NCBI GenBank assembly: GCA_026992315.1
Contig: JALXAG010000281.1
Span: 1-32,279 of the forward strand
Reading direction: 5' to 3'
Length of the DNA stretch: 32,279 nucleotides
DNA from: Sneathiellales bacterium
Lineage (GTDB): Bacteria; Pseudomonadota; Alphaproteobacteria; Minwuiales; Minwuiaceae
Under the pieces are notes generated by a model. The model was not told where the DNA came from, did no database searches, and was given only the letters and a program-made list of their open reading frames with translations. Shown here one piece after another: positions 22,076-30,975 of this stretch; the first letter of the stretch is position 1; the number at the start of each line of letters is the position of its first letter. The translations under genes and the position numbers were made by a program.

Positions 22076-23713
22076 TCATCTGCCATGATCCTCCAGGATC
22101 ATGGCGGCGCCCTTTTCGGCGATCATGATCGTCGGTGAGTTGGTATTGCCCGATGTGATTGCCGGCATGATCGAGGCATCGATCACCCGCAACCCCTCCA
22201 ACCCGCGGAATTTGAGCCGGGGATCGACCACGGCCGTATCGTCGCTGCCCATGCGGCAGGTGCCGACGGGGTGGAAGATGGTTGTGGCGATATCGCCGGC
22301 CTTGCGGGCCAGGGCTTCCGTATCCGTGTCGTCATATTCGGGGCCGGGCAGAAATTCCTCCGGGGCGTAAGGGGCCAGTGCGGGCTGGCGGACGATACGT
22401 CGTGTCAGGCGCAGGGCATCGGCGGCGACGATGCGGTCGGCATCGGCTGACAGGTAGTTCGGCCTGATCGAAGGCGCCTCGTCAGGATCCGGGGATTTGA
22501 TATCCACCCGACCGCGGCTTTCAGGACGCAGATTGCATACCGAGGCGGTAAAGGCGGGAAAGGGATGCAATGGATCGCCGAGGCGGTCGCAGGATAGTGG
22601 TTGTACATGAAATTCCAGATTTGGCGTGGCGCGGTCCGGATCGGATCTGGCGAAACAGCCAAGCTGGCTGGGGGCCATGGACAGGGGGCCGGAACGGTTC
22701 AGGATATATTCGAGCCCCATGCCGATCCGCCCCAGCAGACTGTTGGCCCGCTCGTTCAGGGTGCGGGTGTTGCGGACCTTGTATACGGCGCGGATCTGCA
22801 GATGATCCTGCAGATTGCCGCCGATTTCCGGACGATCGAGGATGACGGGAATGCCGAGATCCTGAAGCAGCCTGCCCGGGCCGAGGCCGGAAAGCTGTAA
22901 AATCTGTACCGAGCCGATGGAGCCGGAAGACAGGATGACCTCGCATCGGGCCGTGGCCTTGCGCAAGGTGCCGTTCTGGCGGAAATACACGCCTTTTGCC
23001 CGCCCGCTCTCAATATCCAGCCGCAGCACCTGCGCATGGGTCAGAACCGTCAGGTTCGGGCGGCGCATCGCGGGTTTCAGAAAGGCTTTTGCCGTGGATA
23101 CCCGGATGCCCCGGCGCTGGTTGACCTGAAAATAACCGCAGCCTTCGTTATTGCCGGTGTTGAAATCGTCCGTTTTCGGGATCCCGGCCTGGGCGGCGGC
23201 TTCACGGAAGGCATCGAGAATTTCCCAGGACAGGCGCTGTGCCTCGACCCGCCATTCGCCGCCCTGGGCGTGATGCTCGTTACGGGCAAAGGCGTGATCC
23301 TCGCTTTTCAGAAAGAAGGGTTCGACATCCTCCCACCCCCATCCCGGATTGCCGAGCTGGCGCCAATGATCGTAATCGGCGGCCTGACCGCGGATGTAGA
23401 TCATGCCGTTGATCGAAGAACACCCACCCAGAACCTTGCCGCGCGGATAGGCCAGGGCGCGGCCGTTCAGCCCTGCTTCCGCCTCGGTGCTGTAGCACCA
23501 GTCGGTGCGCGGATTGTTCATCGTATAAAGATAACCGATCGGGATATGGATCCAGAAATAATTGTCGCGCCCGCCGGCCTCCAGCAGCAGCACCCTGTAT
23601 CTGCCGTTTGCGCTCAGGCGGTTGGCCAGCACCGATCCGGCCGATCCGGCCCCGGTGATGATGAAATCGAATGTTCCGGCATCATCGGCGCTGGCGACGT
23701 CTGCTGTGCTCAT
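22076..23713 (-). CDS. GMC family FAD-dependent oxidoreductase (choline dehydrogenase-like)
   Basis: 545 residues. The FAD-binding GAGSAG is at residues 21-26. The GMC signature region [38 protein letters not shown] follows, then [20 protein letters not shown]. The C-terminal catalytic segment is [12 protein letters not shown] with [16 protein letters not shown]. It oxidises an alcohol of unknown identity; choline dehydrogenase-like enzymes of this branch have varied substrates. The ATG at 23713 is chosen over the longer frame because GGGGG lies seven bases upstream and the FAD domain starts soon after. A perfect ten-base palindrome (22083-22104) lies in the last codons. Transcribed alone, divergent from the Slam-like gene. 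Confidence 0.9.
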   Translation of the reverse strand: MSTADVASADDAGTFDFIITGAGSAGSVLANRLSANGRYRVLLLEAGGRDNYFWIHIPIGYLYTMNNPRTDWCYSTEAEAGLNGRALAYPRGKVLGGCSSINGMIYIRGQAADYDHWRQLGNPGWGWEDVEPFFLKSEDHAFARNEHHAQGGEWRVEAQRLSWEILDAFREAAAQAGIPKTDDFNTGNNEGCGYFQVNQRRGIRVSTAKAFLKPAMRRPNLTVLTHAQVLRLDIESGRAKGVYFRQNGTLRKATARCEVILSSGSIGSVQILQLSGLGPGRLLQDLGIPVILDRPEIGGNLQDHLQIRAVYKVRNTRTLNERANSLLGRIGMGLEYILNRSGPLSMAPSQLGCFARSDPDRATPNLEFHVQPLSCDRLGDPLHPFPAFTASVCNLRPESRGRVDIKSPDPDEAPSIRPNYLSADADRIVAADALRLTRRIVRQPALAPYAPEEFLPGPEYDDTDTEALARKAGDIATTIFHPVGTCRMGSDDTAVVDPRLKFRGLEGLRVIDASIMPAITSGNTNSPTIMIAEKGAAMILEDHGR

Positions 23714-23843
23714 TCCTTTTCCCCCTGTATCCGCCAATGCCCGCATCATGGTTTCAGATTCGGCCAGCCCCGCCAAGAGGGCGCCTGGCAGTGTCGGTCC
23801 CGCCATGTGTTCCGGATCACAGCGGCGTGTGTTAATTTATGCT

Positions 23844-23863
23844 AAATACTATTAATAGTGTTT
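23844..23863. promoter_or_regulatory. AT-rich palindrome in the GMC/Slam-like divergent region
   Basis: The 12-base perfect palindrome ACTATTAATAGT (23848-23859) extends to 20 bases with one mismatched pair. It lies in the AT-rich part of the spacer between two divergent genes and may be an operator for either. A possible promoter (TTGAGT at 23862 and an ATTATA-like element near 23885) for the + strand gene is adjacent; both calls are tentative. Confidence 0.4.
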
Positions 23864-23979
23864 GAGTTTGCAGGTGCTTTTCGCATTATAGAGCGGAACG
23901 AAAGAAGTTTTATGTATAAAGCATCATGTTGCGTCATGATGTCCGGGGGGCAGATCGAGGGGATGGGATATCTGTGCGG

Positions 23980-25383
23980 ATGTTTTTTGTACGACGATGG
24001 CAGGGCTGCGTCTGTTGTCTGTTGTTTGCCCTTTCGTTTTTTCCGGTGGACCCGGTAACGGTCTTTGCACAAACGCCGGCGGCTGCAGGCAGGGATGAAG
24101 CGGCGGGAGAAGGTGAAGAAGCCTTGCGGCGCAAGCGCCAGTCGATCTACCGCGCGCTGCTGAAAAAACCCGCCGATCTGGACCTTAATTTCGCCTATGC
24201 CGCCCTGTCCGCCCGCCTGGGCGATTACGAAGGGGCGATCACGGCGCTGGAGCGTATGCTGATCTTTGCCCCCGATCTGCCCAGGGTGAAGCTGGAACTG
24301 GGGGTGATGTATTTCCGCCTGGGGTCCTTCGTCGTGGCGCAGTCGTATTTCCTCGATGCCCTGGAGGCGGAGGATGTGCCCAAAACGGTTGCGGAGCGGG
24401 TGAAGAAATATCTGGCGGCGATCGACAAGCAGTTGTCGCGGCACAAATTCACCGGCACGGCCTTTCTCGGACTGCGATACCAGAGCAATGCCAATGGCGC
24501 CCCTTCGGATGCGGATATCGATATCAAGGGAACGACCTTCCGTCTGGATGACAGCGCAACGGCCCAATCGGATATCGGCGTCACCGGTTTCGTGCGCGGG
24601 CAGTACAGCTATGATTTCTTCAATCAGGGCGACAAGATCGAAATAGACGGCATTCTGTTCATGTCGGGGCAGAAAAGCGAGGAACAGCTCAATTCCCGCA
24701 TCATTGAATTGCGTGGTGGCCTTTCCTTCGATCTGGCCAAACGCGACTGGGGGGTCGGAAGGGTCAAGCCTTATCTGTTGCTGGGCCATGTTTCGCTTGA
24801 TGAAAACGGCTATTCGCGGACCTTTGGTCTGGGCGGGGTGGTGGACAAGGAGTTATCGGCGCGCTGGTATCTTTCCGGGCGGGGGGAAATCCGTAACCTT
24901 CATTATAACAATACAGCAGCCAATCCCACGCTCAGCAGCCGTAATGGCAATGAATACGCGCTGTCTGCGACCTTTATCTACCGCCCCCCTCTCGACTGGG
25001 GGCGCCTGAAGACACCGGTTCTTTCCCTGCTCGGCGGTGCGGAACGCCGGCAGGCAGATCAGGATTTCCAGTCCCGGACCATCTGGCGGGCGAATGTCGC
25101 GCTCAACGGCCGTTTCGATTTGCGCGACCGGGGGATCGAGCGCCCCTGGGATCTGTCGTTTCTCGGATCTTTCCGCAACAGTTCCTATGACGCGCCGGAT
25201 ACGACCCTCAGCACCAGCGATCGCGAGGATCGCGAATGGCTGTTCCGGGCCACGCTGGGCGTGCCGGTCCGCGACGATCTGTCGGTGCTGTTTGTCTATC
25301 AGCTACGCGATACCCGCTCGAATTACGATATTTACGATTATACGGACCATTCCGTCACCATCGGTCTGGCCTGGCAATTTTGA
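23980..25383 (+). CDS. Slam-like protein: N-terminal TPR region plus outer membrane beta-barrel
   Basis: Probable outer membrane secretion factor of about 467 residues. A signal peptide (MFFVRRWQGCVCCLLFALSFFPVDPVTVFAQ) leads to a periplasmic helical region with TPR-like repeats (LDLNFAYAALSARLGDYEGAITALERMLIFAPDLPRVKLELGVMYFRLGSFVVAQSYFLDAL). About 300 residues of amphipathic strands follow, ending DHSVTIGLAWQF with a terminal Phe. This order and length match the Slam family (DUF560/PF04575), which delivers TbpB-type proteins across the outer membrane. The start is uncertain: ATG 23980 begins the signal peptide best, GTG 23974 has GATGGG six bases upstream, and ATG 23926 is the longest. The partner gene starts 13 bases after its stop. 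Confidence 0.78.
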   Translation: MFFVRRWQGCVCCLLFALSFFPVDPVTVFAQTPAAAGRDEAAGEGEEALRRKRQSIYRALLKKPADLDLNFAYAALSARLGDYEGAITALERMLIFAPDLPRVKLELGVMYFRLGSFVVAQSYFLDALEAEDVPKTVAERVKKYLAAIDKQLSRHKFTGTAFLGLRYQSNANGAPSDADIDIKGTTFRLDDSATAQSDIGVTGFVRGQYSYDFFNQGDKIEIDGILFMSGQKSEEQLNSRIIELRGGLSFDLAKRDWGVGRVKPYLLLGHVSLDENGYSRTFGLGGVVDKELSARWYLSGRGEIRNLHYNNTAANPTLSSRNGNEYALSATFIYRPPLDWGRLKTPVLSLLGGAERRQADQDFQSRTIWRANVALNGRFDLRDRGIERPWDLSFLGSFRNSSYDAPDTTLSTSDREDREWLFRATLGVPVRDDLSVLFVYQLRDTRSNYDIYDYTDHSVTIGLAWQF

Positions 25384-25396
25384 AACGAGGCATGAC

Positions 25397-28159
25397 ATGA
25401 CCATGCAGGCATTCAGAAAACCGTTCGACCTTTCACTGCCGGCGTTGCTGGGCATGGCCGTTCTTGCCGTTTCTGCTTTTTCCATGCCGGCGCTTGCCGC
25501 AGGGGACGATATCGAGGTCGGCGTTGCCGCCGCGGTCAATCAGGACGCCGAATCTCAACCGCCACGGCGTCCGTTACGTCGCCTTTATCTTGGCGATAAC
25601 CTTGTTTTCAACGAAATGGTCAAGACCGGTCCGCGGGGGCTGACCCAGATCCTTTTGGCGGACCGTTCGGCCCTGACCGTCGGGTCCAATTCGACCCTGG
25701 TGATCGATAAGTTCGTTTACGATCCGGCGGCGGACAAAGGAAAAATGGCACTGTCCCTGGCCAAGGGGGTGGTGCGTTTCGTCGGTGGGGCCCTGTCCAA
25801 GAAAAGAGGGCAGGTAACGCTGAAAACCCCTTCGGCGACCATTGGCATCCGTGGCGCGGTCGTTCTGGTGCAGGTCCTGCCCGATGGGGTGCGTTTTATC
25901 ATGTCTTTCGGGCGCGAGGTGCTGGTGAACGGGCCGGATGGCACAAGGCAACGCATCACCGCACCCGGCTATGCCGTGTTCGTGCCCTTCGGCGGCAGCC
26001 CGCAGCAGCCGGAACCGGTGACCCAGGACGAAATCTCGATGATCCAGGCACGCCTGGCCGGACGTCTGGATGCCAGTGGCGGCAGCGACACCCCCCCTTC
26101 CGGCGATCAGGTCGACGGATCCGATATAGCCCGGCGAGGTTCCGGCGATATCGCCATCGACCTGAGCGGTGATGTCCCCCCGCCACCGGACGGCAGTACG
26201 GACGATGCCGTGACCGAGGACAGCCAGCGTAATGCCGTCAATGCCATTCCGGACGGCATCAGCGCCGGGCGTCTGCAGCTGAGCGGTTCAGGCTATCTGA
26301 TTGACGGATCCGGTCCGATCCTGCCCAGCGGGGCGACGACAGACAGTGCCGGCCTGCTTGGCGGCACGACGGATACCAGCGCGGAACAGGTACTGAGCAA
26401 CATCAGTTTTACCGCAACCGAGCTGACGGCAGCGCTGTCGGGTGGCGGCAGCATCACCCTGCCCTACGATGCAACGGGAACGAGTGTTACCGTTACTGCC
26501 ACCAATTCCTCTTCCCCCTTTGGCGATCTGTCCGGTCAGGGGGTTTTCTTCCGCGACAGTGCCGGGAACCTGGAATTCGCCTATTACGATCTGCGTGAAA
26601 GTTCGGATGCGCTTCCGGCATTTCTGTTTCTGGGAGATCCCTATCCGGCGGCCAGCCAGACGGCATCGCCGCGCATTCATTCCTACTCCTTGCTACCGGA
26701 TGCCGTGCAGTCGGCGGATTATGGCAACACGCTTCCCTTTGTCGCCGGTCAGGCCTTCAGCGGAGCGGTGCTGAGTTCGGGCGGGGTTTCGTCTTCCTTC
26801 TATTACATCGAACAGAATGACGGCACTATCGGCGGTTCCTCCAGCGACGGTTCGGTTTCGGCCTTTCTGCAAAGCAGCCTTTACCTTGAAGGGACCGGCA
26901 GCACGCAGAAATCTTCCCTGGCCGTGGTTCAGGGTCAGTTGAGCCGCGAGGCCGGCTTCAACACCCCGATTGCCGAAACGAACCGCCGCGGCGGCGGACG
27001 GATCGGCAATACGGATACCTTTGCCTATGACGGCGTGATCCGTACCCTCGATGACGGCGGCGGGAATACGGTTTTCGGCAACGAGAAAACCTATTTCGTG
27101 CTTTCCAACGATACGCGCAACAACGGTGCCTTCAGCGATCTGGGCATTCCCGGCGGGCTGACCACCGGCATGCGCCATGTCGCTGTCGAGGGCAGCGTGT
27201 CCGATCCGGCGCTCGCCTCGCGACCGGCCCGGACCCTGAGCGGCTTCGCGGCGGCGATGGTCGAGGGTTTCAGCTTCGTCGGTGCCTATCCGGTCAACTC
27301 GCGCTTTGGCGATGGCAGCAGCGTATCCATGACCTTTGATCCGACGAAGAACCGTTTTTCCGCCCGTTTCCAGCTTGCCGATAATTTGTCGCTTTCTGGC
27401 AGCACTGGCGGCGGCGGCACGTCGATCGGCAATTACGATTTCTATTTCGGTAACGGGCGTTCTACCTATGTCGATGACGAGCGCTACGGTGCCCGGGGCG
27501 ATACGCTGAACGATTCAACGGCCGACGGCGTCGTTATCTCCGCCGCATCTTCATCTGCTCTTTCCGACAGCGGCAGGCTGTATCTCGTTGCCGCCTCCGT
27601 CGCTCCCATCAATTCCTCCAGCACCACCATTCCCAGCGGCGTATCCCTGTGTACCTGCAGCTTCATCGAATGGGGCTGGTGGGGCGCCATGCCGACCTAC
27701 CAGTCAGGACCGAACAGCGGCCGGCAGGAAATCGTTCATATGGGTAACTGGGTTGCGGGGGATATTCCGGCGGTTGCGGATCTGCCCGCAACCGGCACGG
27801 CAAGTTACAGCGGCCACGCGGTCGGTACGGTCAGCACCGGTTCGGCGCGGTATGTGGCAATCGGCAGTTTCAGCATGAGCTATGATTTCGGCCAGCAATC
27901 GGCAACGGTCAGTATCAATGATTTCGACGGACAGAACTTGACGGCCTCGCCCACGGGCGCGACCAGCGGACCGGCTTCTTTCAGCGGTGCCGTCACCTCC
28001 AATGTCGGCAGCCGCGCCGGTACCCTGAACGGTGCGTTCGTGCGCGGGCCGAATTCGGCGGTTGACGGGGTCATCGGCGATTTCAATCTGAGCGATGGCG
28101 GCAGCTATTCGGCAACCGGCGTTTTCCTGGGTGAAAAATCCACGGGGGGATCGTTGTAA
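25397..28159 (+). CDS. Secreted FecR-domain protein with C-terminal TbpB-like beta-barrel (likely Slam cargo)
   Basis: 920 residues. A signal peptide ends near residue 35 (SMPALAAGDD) with no lipobox Cys, so the protein is probably not lipidated. Residues about 40-200 form a FecR domain (LYLGDNLVFNEMVKTGPRGLTQILLADRSALTVGSNSTLVIDKFVY, then VTLKTPSATIGIRGAVV). A Pro/Asp/Gly-rich linker and a long Ser/Gly/Thr-rich beta region follow. Cys752 and Cys754 stand just before EWGWWG (758-763), a C-x-C/Trp motif. The last 130 residues (from ATGTASYSGHAVGTV to YSATGVFLGEK) have the strand pattern and FDGQNL motif of TbpB-type barrels (PF01298). GAGG lies seven bases before the ATG at 25397, and the longer frame to 25037 is a shadow of the upstream gene. 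Confidence 0.82.
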   Translation: MTMQAFRKPFDLSLPALLGMAVLAVSAFSMPALAAGDDIEVGVAAAVNQDAESQPPRRPLRRLYLGDNLVFNEMVKTGPRGLTQILLADRSALTVGSNSTLVIDKFVYDPAADKGKMALSLAKGVVRFVGGALSKKRGQVTLKTPSATIGIRGAVVLVQVLPDGVRFIMSFGREVLVNGPDGTRQRITAPGYAVFVPFGGSPQQPEPVTQDEISMIQARLAGRLDASGGSDTPPSGDQVDGSDIARRGSGDIAIDLSGDVPPPPDGSTDDAVTEDSQRNAVNAIPDGISAGRLQLSGSGYLIDGSGPILPSGATTDSAGLLGGTTDTSAEQVLSNISFTATELTAALSGGGSITLPYDATGTSVTVTATNSSSPFGDLSGQGVFFRDSAGNLEFAYYDLRESSDALPAFLFLGDPYPAASQTASPRIHSYSLLPDAVQSADYGNTLPFVAGQAFSGAVLSSGGVSSSFYYIEQNDGTIGGSSSDGSVSAFLQSSLYLEGTGSTQKSSLAVVQGQLSREAGFNTPIAETNRRGGGRIGNTDTFAYDGVIRTLDDGGGNTVFGNEKTYFVLSNDTRNNGAFSDLGIPGGLTTGMRHVAVEGSVSDPALASRPARTLSGFAAAMVEGFSFVGAYPVNSRFGDGSSVSMTFDPTKNRFSARFQLADNLSLSGSTGGGGTSIGNYDFYFGNGRSTYVDDERYGARGDTLNDSTADGVVISAASSSALSDSGRLYLVAASVAPINSSSTTIPSGVSLCTCSFIEWGWWGAMPTYQSGPNSGRQEIVHMGNWVAGDIPAVADLPATGTASYSGHAVGTVSTGSARYVAIGSFSMSYDFGQQSATVSINDFDGQNLTASPTGATSGPASFSGAVTSNVGSRAGTLNGAFVRGPNSAVDGVIGDFNLSDGGSYSATGVFLGEKSTGGSL

Positions 28160-28254
28160 TCCGTAATCCTGTGGCTCCGGTCATGTGTTTTTCCGTTGTG
28201 TCAGATTGAGGTCAGCATGTCCTGCTATGCTTCGCCGCCCGATGGAGGAGAAGC

Positions 28255-29058
28255 ATGCAGTCCAATACAGCAACAGGCGGCAACGGTGCCGGCGGAAATG
28301 GCTCCGCCCCGGAAATAGCCGTCGTCGTTCCGGCATTGAATGAACAGGAAAATGTCGTGCCGCTGGCGCGCGAGATCGTATCGGCGCTGGATGGCGTCGC
28401 CGGTTTCGAGATTATTTTCGTCGATGACGGTTCCGATGATGAAACGGTGCCTCGCCTGAAGGCTTTCGGGCGGGAAGAGCCGCGCCTGCGCATCGTCTGT
28501 CACGAACGCCGTGCCGGGCAGAGCGGGGCGATCCGCACCGGGATTCGCGCTGCCCGTGCCGGCCTGATCGCCACGCTGGATGGCGACGGACAGAACGATC
28601 CCGCCGATATCCCGGCCCTTCTGGCCCGTTATCGTGCTCTTGAAGGGCAGAATGTCGGCATGATTGCGGGCGAACGGCGCAAACGGCAGGACAATGCCCT
28701 GCGCCGCCTGTCTTCGCGCATCGCCAATGGGGTGCGTTCCTCCTTGCTGAACGACGGCGTCATGGATACGGGTTGCGGGCTGAAGCTGTTTCCCCGTTCC
28801 CTGTATCTGGATCTGCCCTATTTCGATCATCAGCATCGCTTTCTTCCCGCCCTTGTCCAGAGGCAGGGGCAGCGGGTGGTGACCGAAAAGGTCAACCACC
28901 GCCCACGCGGCGGCGGTAGGTCGAAATACGGTGTGATGAACCGGCTGTGGGTCGGCATCGTCGATATCTGCGGGGTTTTGTGGCTGAAGCGCAGGGCGCG
29001 CGGTGCCGCCGTTTCCTTTTATGAATGTGCCATGGAGGCCGACAGGGATGGGCATTGA
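28255..29058 (+). CDS. Glycosyltransferase family 2, polyprenyl-phosphate sugar synthase-like
   Basis: 267 residues with the GT2 fold: IAVVVPALNEQENV at residues 21-34, EIIFVDDGSDDET with Asp57/Asp58, and the D-x-D motif LDGDGQND (Asp109, Asp111). RPRGGGRSKYGVMNRLWVG near the C-terminus is typical of dolichyl- or polyprenyl-phosphate sugar synthases (DPM1, ArnC, RgtE types). It lacks the two C-terminal TM helices of ArnC, so it is probably peripheral; the neighbouring LABN protein could be the membrane partner. An excellent GGAGGAG precedes the ATG. It probably makes an undecaprenyl- or dodecaprenyl-phosphate sugar donor used by the GT39 two genes downstream. The identity of the sugar cannot be read. 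Confidence 0.9.
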   Translation: MQSNTATGGNGAGGNGSAPEIAVVVPALNEQENVVPLAREIVSALDGVAGFEIIFVDDGSDDETVPRLKAFGREEPRLRIVCHERRAGQSGAIRTGIRAARAGLIATLDGDGQNDPADIPALLARYRALEGQNVGMIAGERRKRQDNALRRLSSRIANGVRSSLLNDGVMDTGCGLKLFPRSLYLDLPYFDHQHRFLPALVQRQGQRVVTEKVNHRPRGGGRSKYGVMNRLWVGIVDICGVLWLKRRARGAAVSFYECAMEADRDGH

Positions 29059-29338
29059 TTTTTTCGGTCCGAAGTTCTGGCTTATCGTTGGCTTCGCCGG
29101 GCAGGCGATGTTCTCGGCGCGCTTTCTCGTGCAGTGGCTGGCCAGCGAGAAGGCCAGGCGCAGCGTCATGCCGAATGCCTTCTGGTATTTCAGCATTCTC
29201 GGCGGCAGCATCCTGCTGAGCTATGCCATCTGGCGGCAGGATCCGGTTTTCATCGTCGGCCAGGGGGCCGGCCTGTTCATCTATTTGCGTAATCTGCATC
29301 TGCTGCGCCGCGAAGCGCGCGAAAGGGCGGCATCATGA
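29048..29338 (+). CDS. Lipid A biosynthesis N-terminal (LABN) domain membrane protein
   Basis: 96 residues with about three TM segments: FWLIVGFAGQAMFSARFLVQWLASEK, then NAFWYFSILGGSILLSYAIWRQDPVFIVGQGAGLFIYLRNLHLL. This matches the LABN family (PF07578), small membrane proteins found beside GT2 and GT39 genes in lipid A or LPS core modification clusters. The ATG at 29048 overlaps the GT2 stop by 11 bases and has GGAGG nine bases upstream. Its stop overlaps the GT39 start by four bases (ATGA). It may anchor the GT2 enzyme or flip the lipid-linked sugar; this is inferred. Confidence 0.9.
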   Translation: MGIDFFGPKFWLIVGFAGQAMFSARFLVQWLASEKARRSVMPNAFWYFSILGGSILLSYAIWRQDPVFIVGQGAGLFIYLRNLHLLRREARERAAS

Positions 29339-30936
29339 TTTCCCCGAACGAAGTGAATGCCCGGCTCAACCTGTTGCTGGCCCTGGCGCTTTTTGCGGTC
29401 ATGGTGGCCGTGGGCATTTACACCCGACCGTTGCTGCCGATCGATGAAACCCGCTATCTGACCGTGGCCTGGGAGATGCATCAGAACGGCAACTGGCTGG
29501 TGCCTTTCAAGAACGGCGAAGCCTATTCCCACAAGCCGCCGCTGCTTTTCTGGTCGATCAACGCCGCCTGGGGCCTGTTCGGGGTGAGCGAGGCCGTGGC
29601 CCGCGCGATACCGCCGCTTTATGCCTTTGCCACCATGATCCTGCTGGTGCCCATGGCCCGCCTGCTGTGGCCGGAAGAGCGCGCCGTTGCCGCCAATGCG
29701 CCGCTGGTCCTGGTCGGCATGGCCATCTATACGGTTTTTGCCAGTCTGGCGATGTTCGATGCCATGCTGGCTTTTTTCGTGGTTCTGGGGCTTTATGCGG
29801 TGGCGTTGCTGTGGCGGCGGGGGCAGGCTCGTTACTGGCTTCTGTTCGCCCTGGCGCTGGGGCTGGCCGTCCTCGCCAAGGGGCCGGTGGCATTGCTGCA
29901 CATGCTGCCGGTACCTTTGTTTGCGCCTTTCTGGATGGACAGGCCGCACGGCGGCTGGGGGCGCTGGTATCTCGGTCTTCTCGGCGGCGTTTTGGGCGGT
30001 GCGGCAATCGCCCTGGCCTGGGCGCTGCCCGCTGCCGCGGCCGGGGGGGAGGAATACGGCAATGCCATTCTCTGGGGGCAGACGGCGGGGCGCGCGGTCA
30101 AGGCCTTTGCCCATGCACGCCCATGGTGGTTCTATCTGGCCCTGCTGCCGGCGATCCTGCTGCCCCTGCCGCTGCTGCCGTCTTTGTGGCGGCGCCTGCG
30201 ACCCTCTTTCGGCGGTTCCGGCGGGCGGTTCTGCCTGATCTGGCTGCTGGTGCCTTTCATCGCCCTGTCCCTGGTCAGCGGCAAGCAAATTCATTACCTG
30301 ATTCCGCTGTTTCCCGCTGTGGCCCTGATTATCGGGCGGCTGCTCGGCGGGCAGCGCAGCATCGGGCGCGGCGATGCCCTGGCCTTGGCCGGGTTGCCGC
30401 TGATTTCCGGTGTGCTGCTGTTCATCGTGCCGTGGAGCCTGCCGCTGGTGCGCGGTCTGGTGAAAAAGGGCATACCCGCATGGATCGCCGATATCGAACC
30501 CTGGGCCGGTGCGGTCAGCCTGCTGGCCGGTGTATTGCTTTATCTCGGCATGCGCAGCGGGCGGTTGCGTCCGGCATCCGGCTTTGCCTTGGGCGGGGCG
30601 GTGTTTTTTGTCATACTGCATTTTCAGGCCGCCGCCGTGGCGCTGGATCGTTTCAACCTGCTGCCGGTGGCGCAATTGTTGAAGACTTACGAGGACAAGG
30701 GCCTGGCCGTGGCCGATAACTATCATGGCCAGTTCAACTTCCTCGGCCGCCTGACAAGGCCGGTGCAGTTCGTGCCGCCGCCGGAGGTTGGCGCCTGGTT
30801 CCGCGCCCATCCCGACGGGCGGCTGGTCAGCACCAAACGGAGGGAGAGATTCGGCGATGTGCCCCTGGTGGTGGAGATGGCGCGCCCCTATCGCAGCCGC
30901 GAGATCTATGTCTACAGGCTGGCGGGGCAGAACTGA
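29335..30936 (+). CDS. Glycosyltransferase family 39, ArnT-like
   Basis: Integral membrane transferase of 533 residues that moves a sugar from a polyprenyl-phosphate carrier to lipid A or LPS core on the periplasmic side. TM1 covers about residues 11-29. The catalytic periplasmic loop follows with PIDETRYLTVAWEM (Asp37, Glu38) and AYSHKPPLLFW (residues 63-73), both ArnT/PMT hallmarks. About ten more TM segments are seen, then a C-terminal soluble part of about 100 residues. The ATG overlaps the LABN stop. Together with GT2 and LABN it forms a complete donor-synthesis-and-transfer cassette; no ArnA/B or UDP-sugar genes are in the window. Confidence 0.9.
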   Translation: MISPNEVNARLNLLLALALFAVMVAVGIYTRPLLPIDETRYLTVAWEMHQNGNWLVPFKNGEAYSHKPPLLFWSINAAWGLFGVSEAVARAIPPLYAFATMILLVPMARLLWPEERAVAANAPLVLVGMAIYTVFASLAMFDAMLAFFVVLGLYAVALLWRRGQARYWLLFALALGLAVLAKGPVALLHMLPVPLFAPFWMDRPHGGWGRWYLGLLGGVLGGAAIALAWALPAAAAGGEEYGNAILWGQTAGRAVKAFAHARPWWFYLALLPAILLPLPLLPSLWRRLRPSFGGSGGRFCLIWLLVPFIALSLVSGKQIHYLIPLFPAVALIIGRLLGGQRSIGRGDALALAGLPLISGVLLFIVPWSLPLVRGLVKKGIPAWIADIEPWAGAVSLLAGVLLYLGMRSGRLRPASGFALGGAVFFVILHFQAAAVALDRFNLLPVAQLLKTYEDKGLAVADNYHGQFNFLGRLTRPVQFVPPPEVGAWFRAHPDGRLVSTKRRERFGDVPLVVEMARPYRSREIYVYRLAGQN

Positions 30937-30939
30937 CCG

Positions 30940-30967
30940 CCGCGGCAGGCATGCTGGCGGGCCGCGG
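30940..30967 (+). other. Intercistronic inverted repeat before the response regulator
   Basis: CCGCGGC (30940-30946) is exactly complementary to 30961-30967 with 14 bases between, in the 39-base gap between the GT39 stop and the regulator start. It may tune translation of the regulator. Confidence 0.4.
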
Positions 30968-30975
30968 GCGGGCGG

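Noticed and set aside
22083-22104. Perfect ten-base palindrome at the end of the GMC gene as a terminator
   Set aside because: It lies inside the coding sequence and is not followed by a T run on the minus strand.
25037-25396. 120-codon N-terminal extension of the FecR-TbpB protein
   Set aside because: It lies wholly inside the 3' end of the Slam-like gene in another frame; the start at 25397 has GAGG and a signal peptide.
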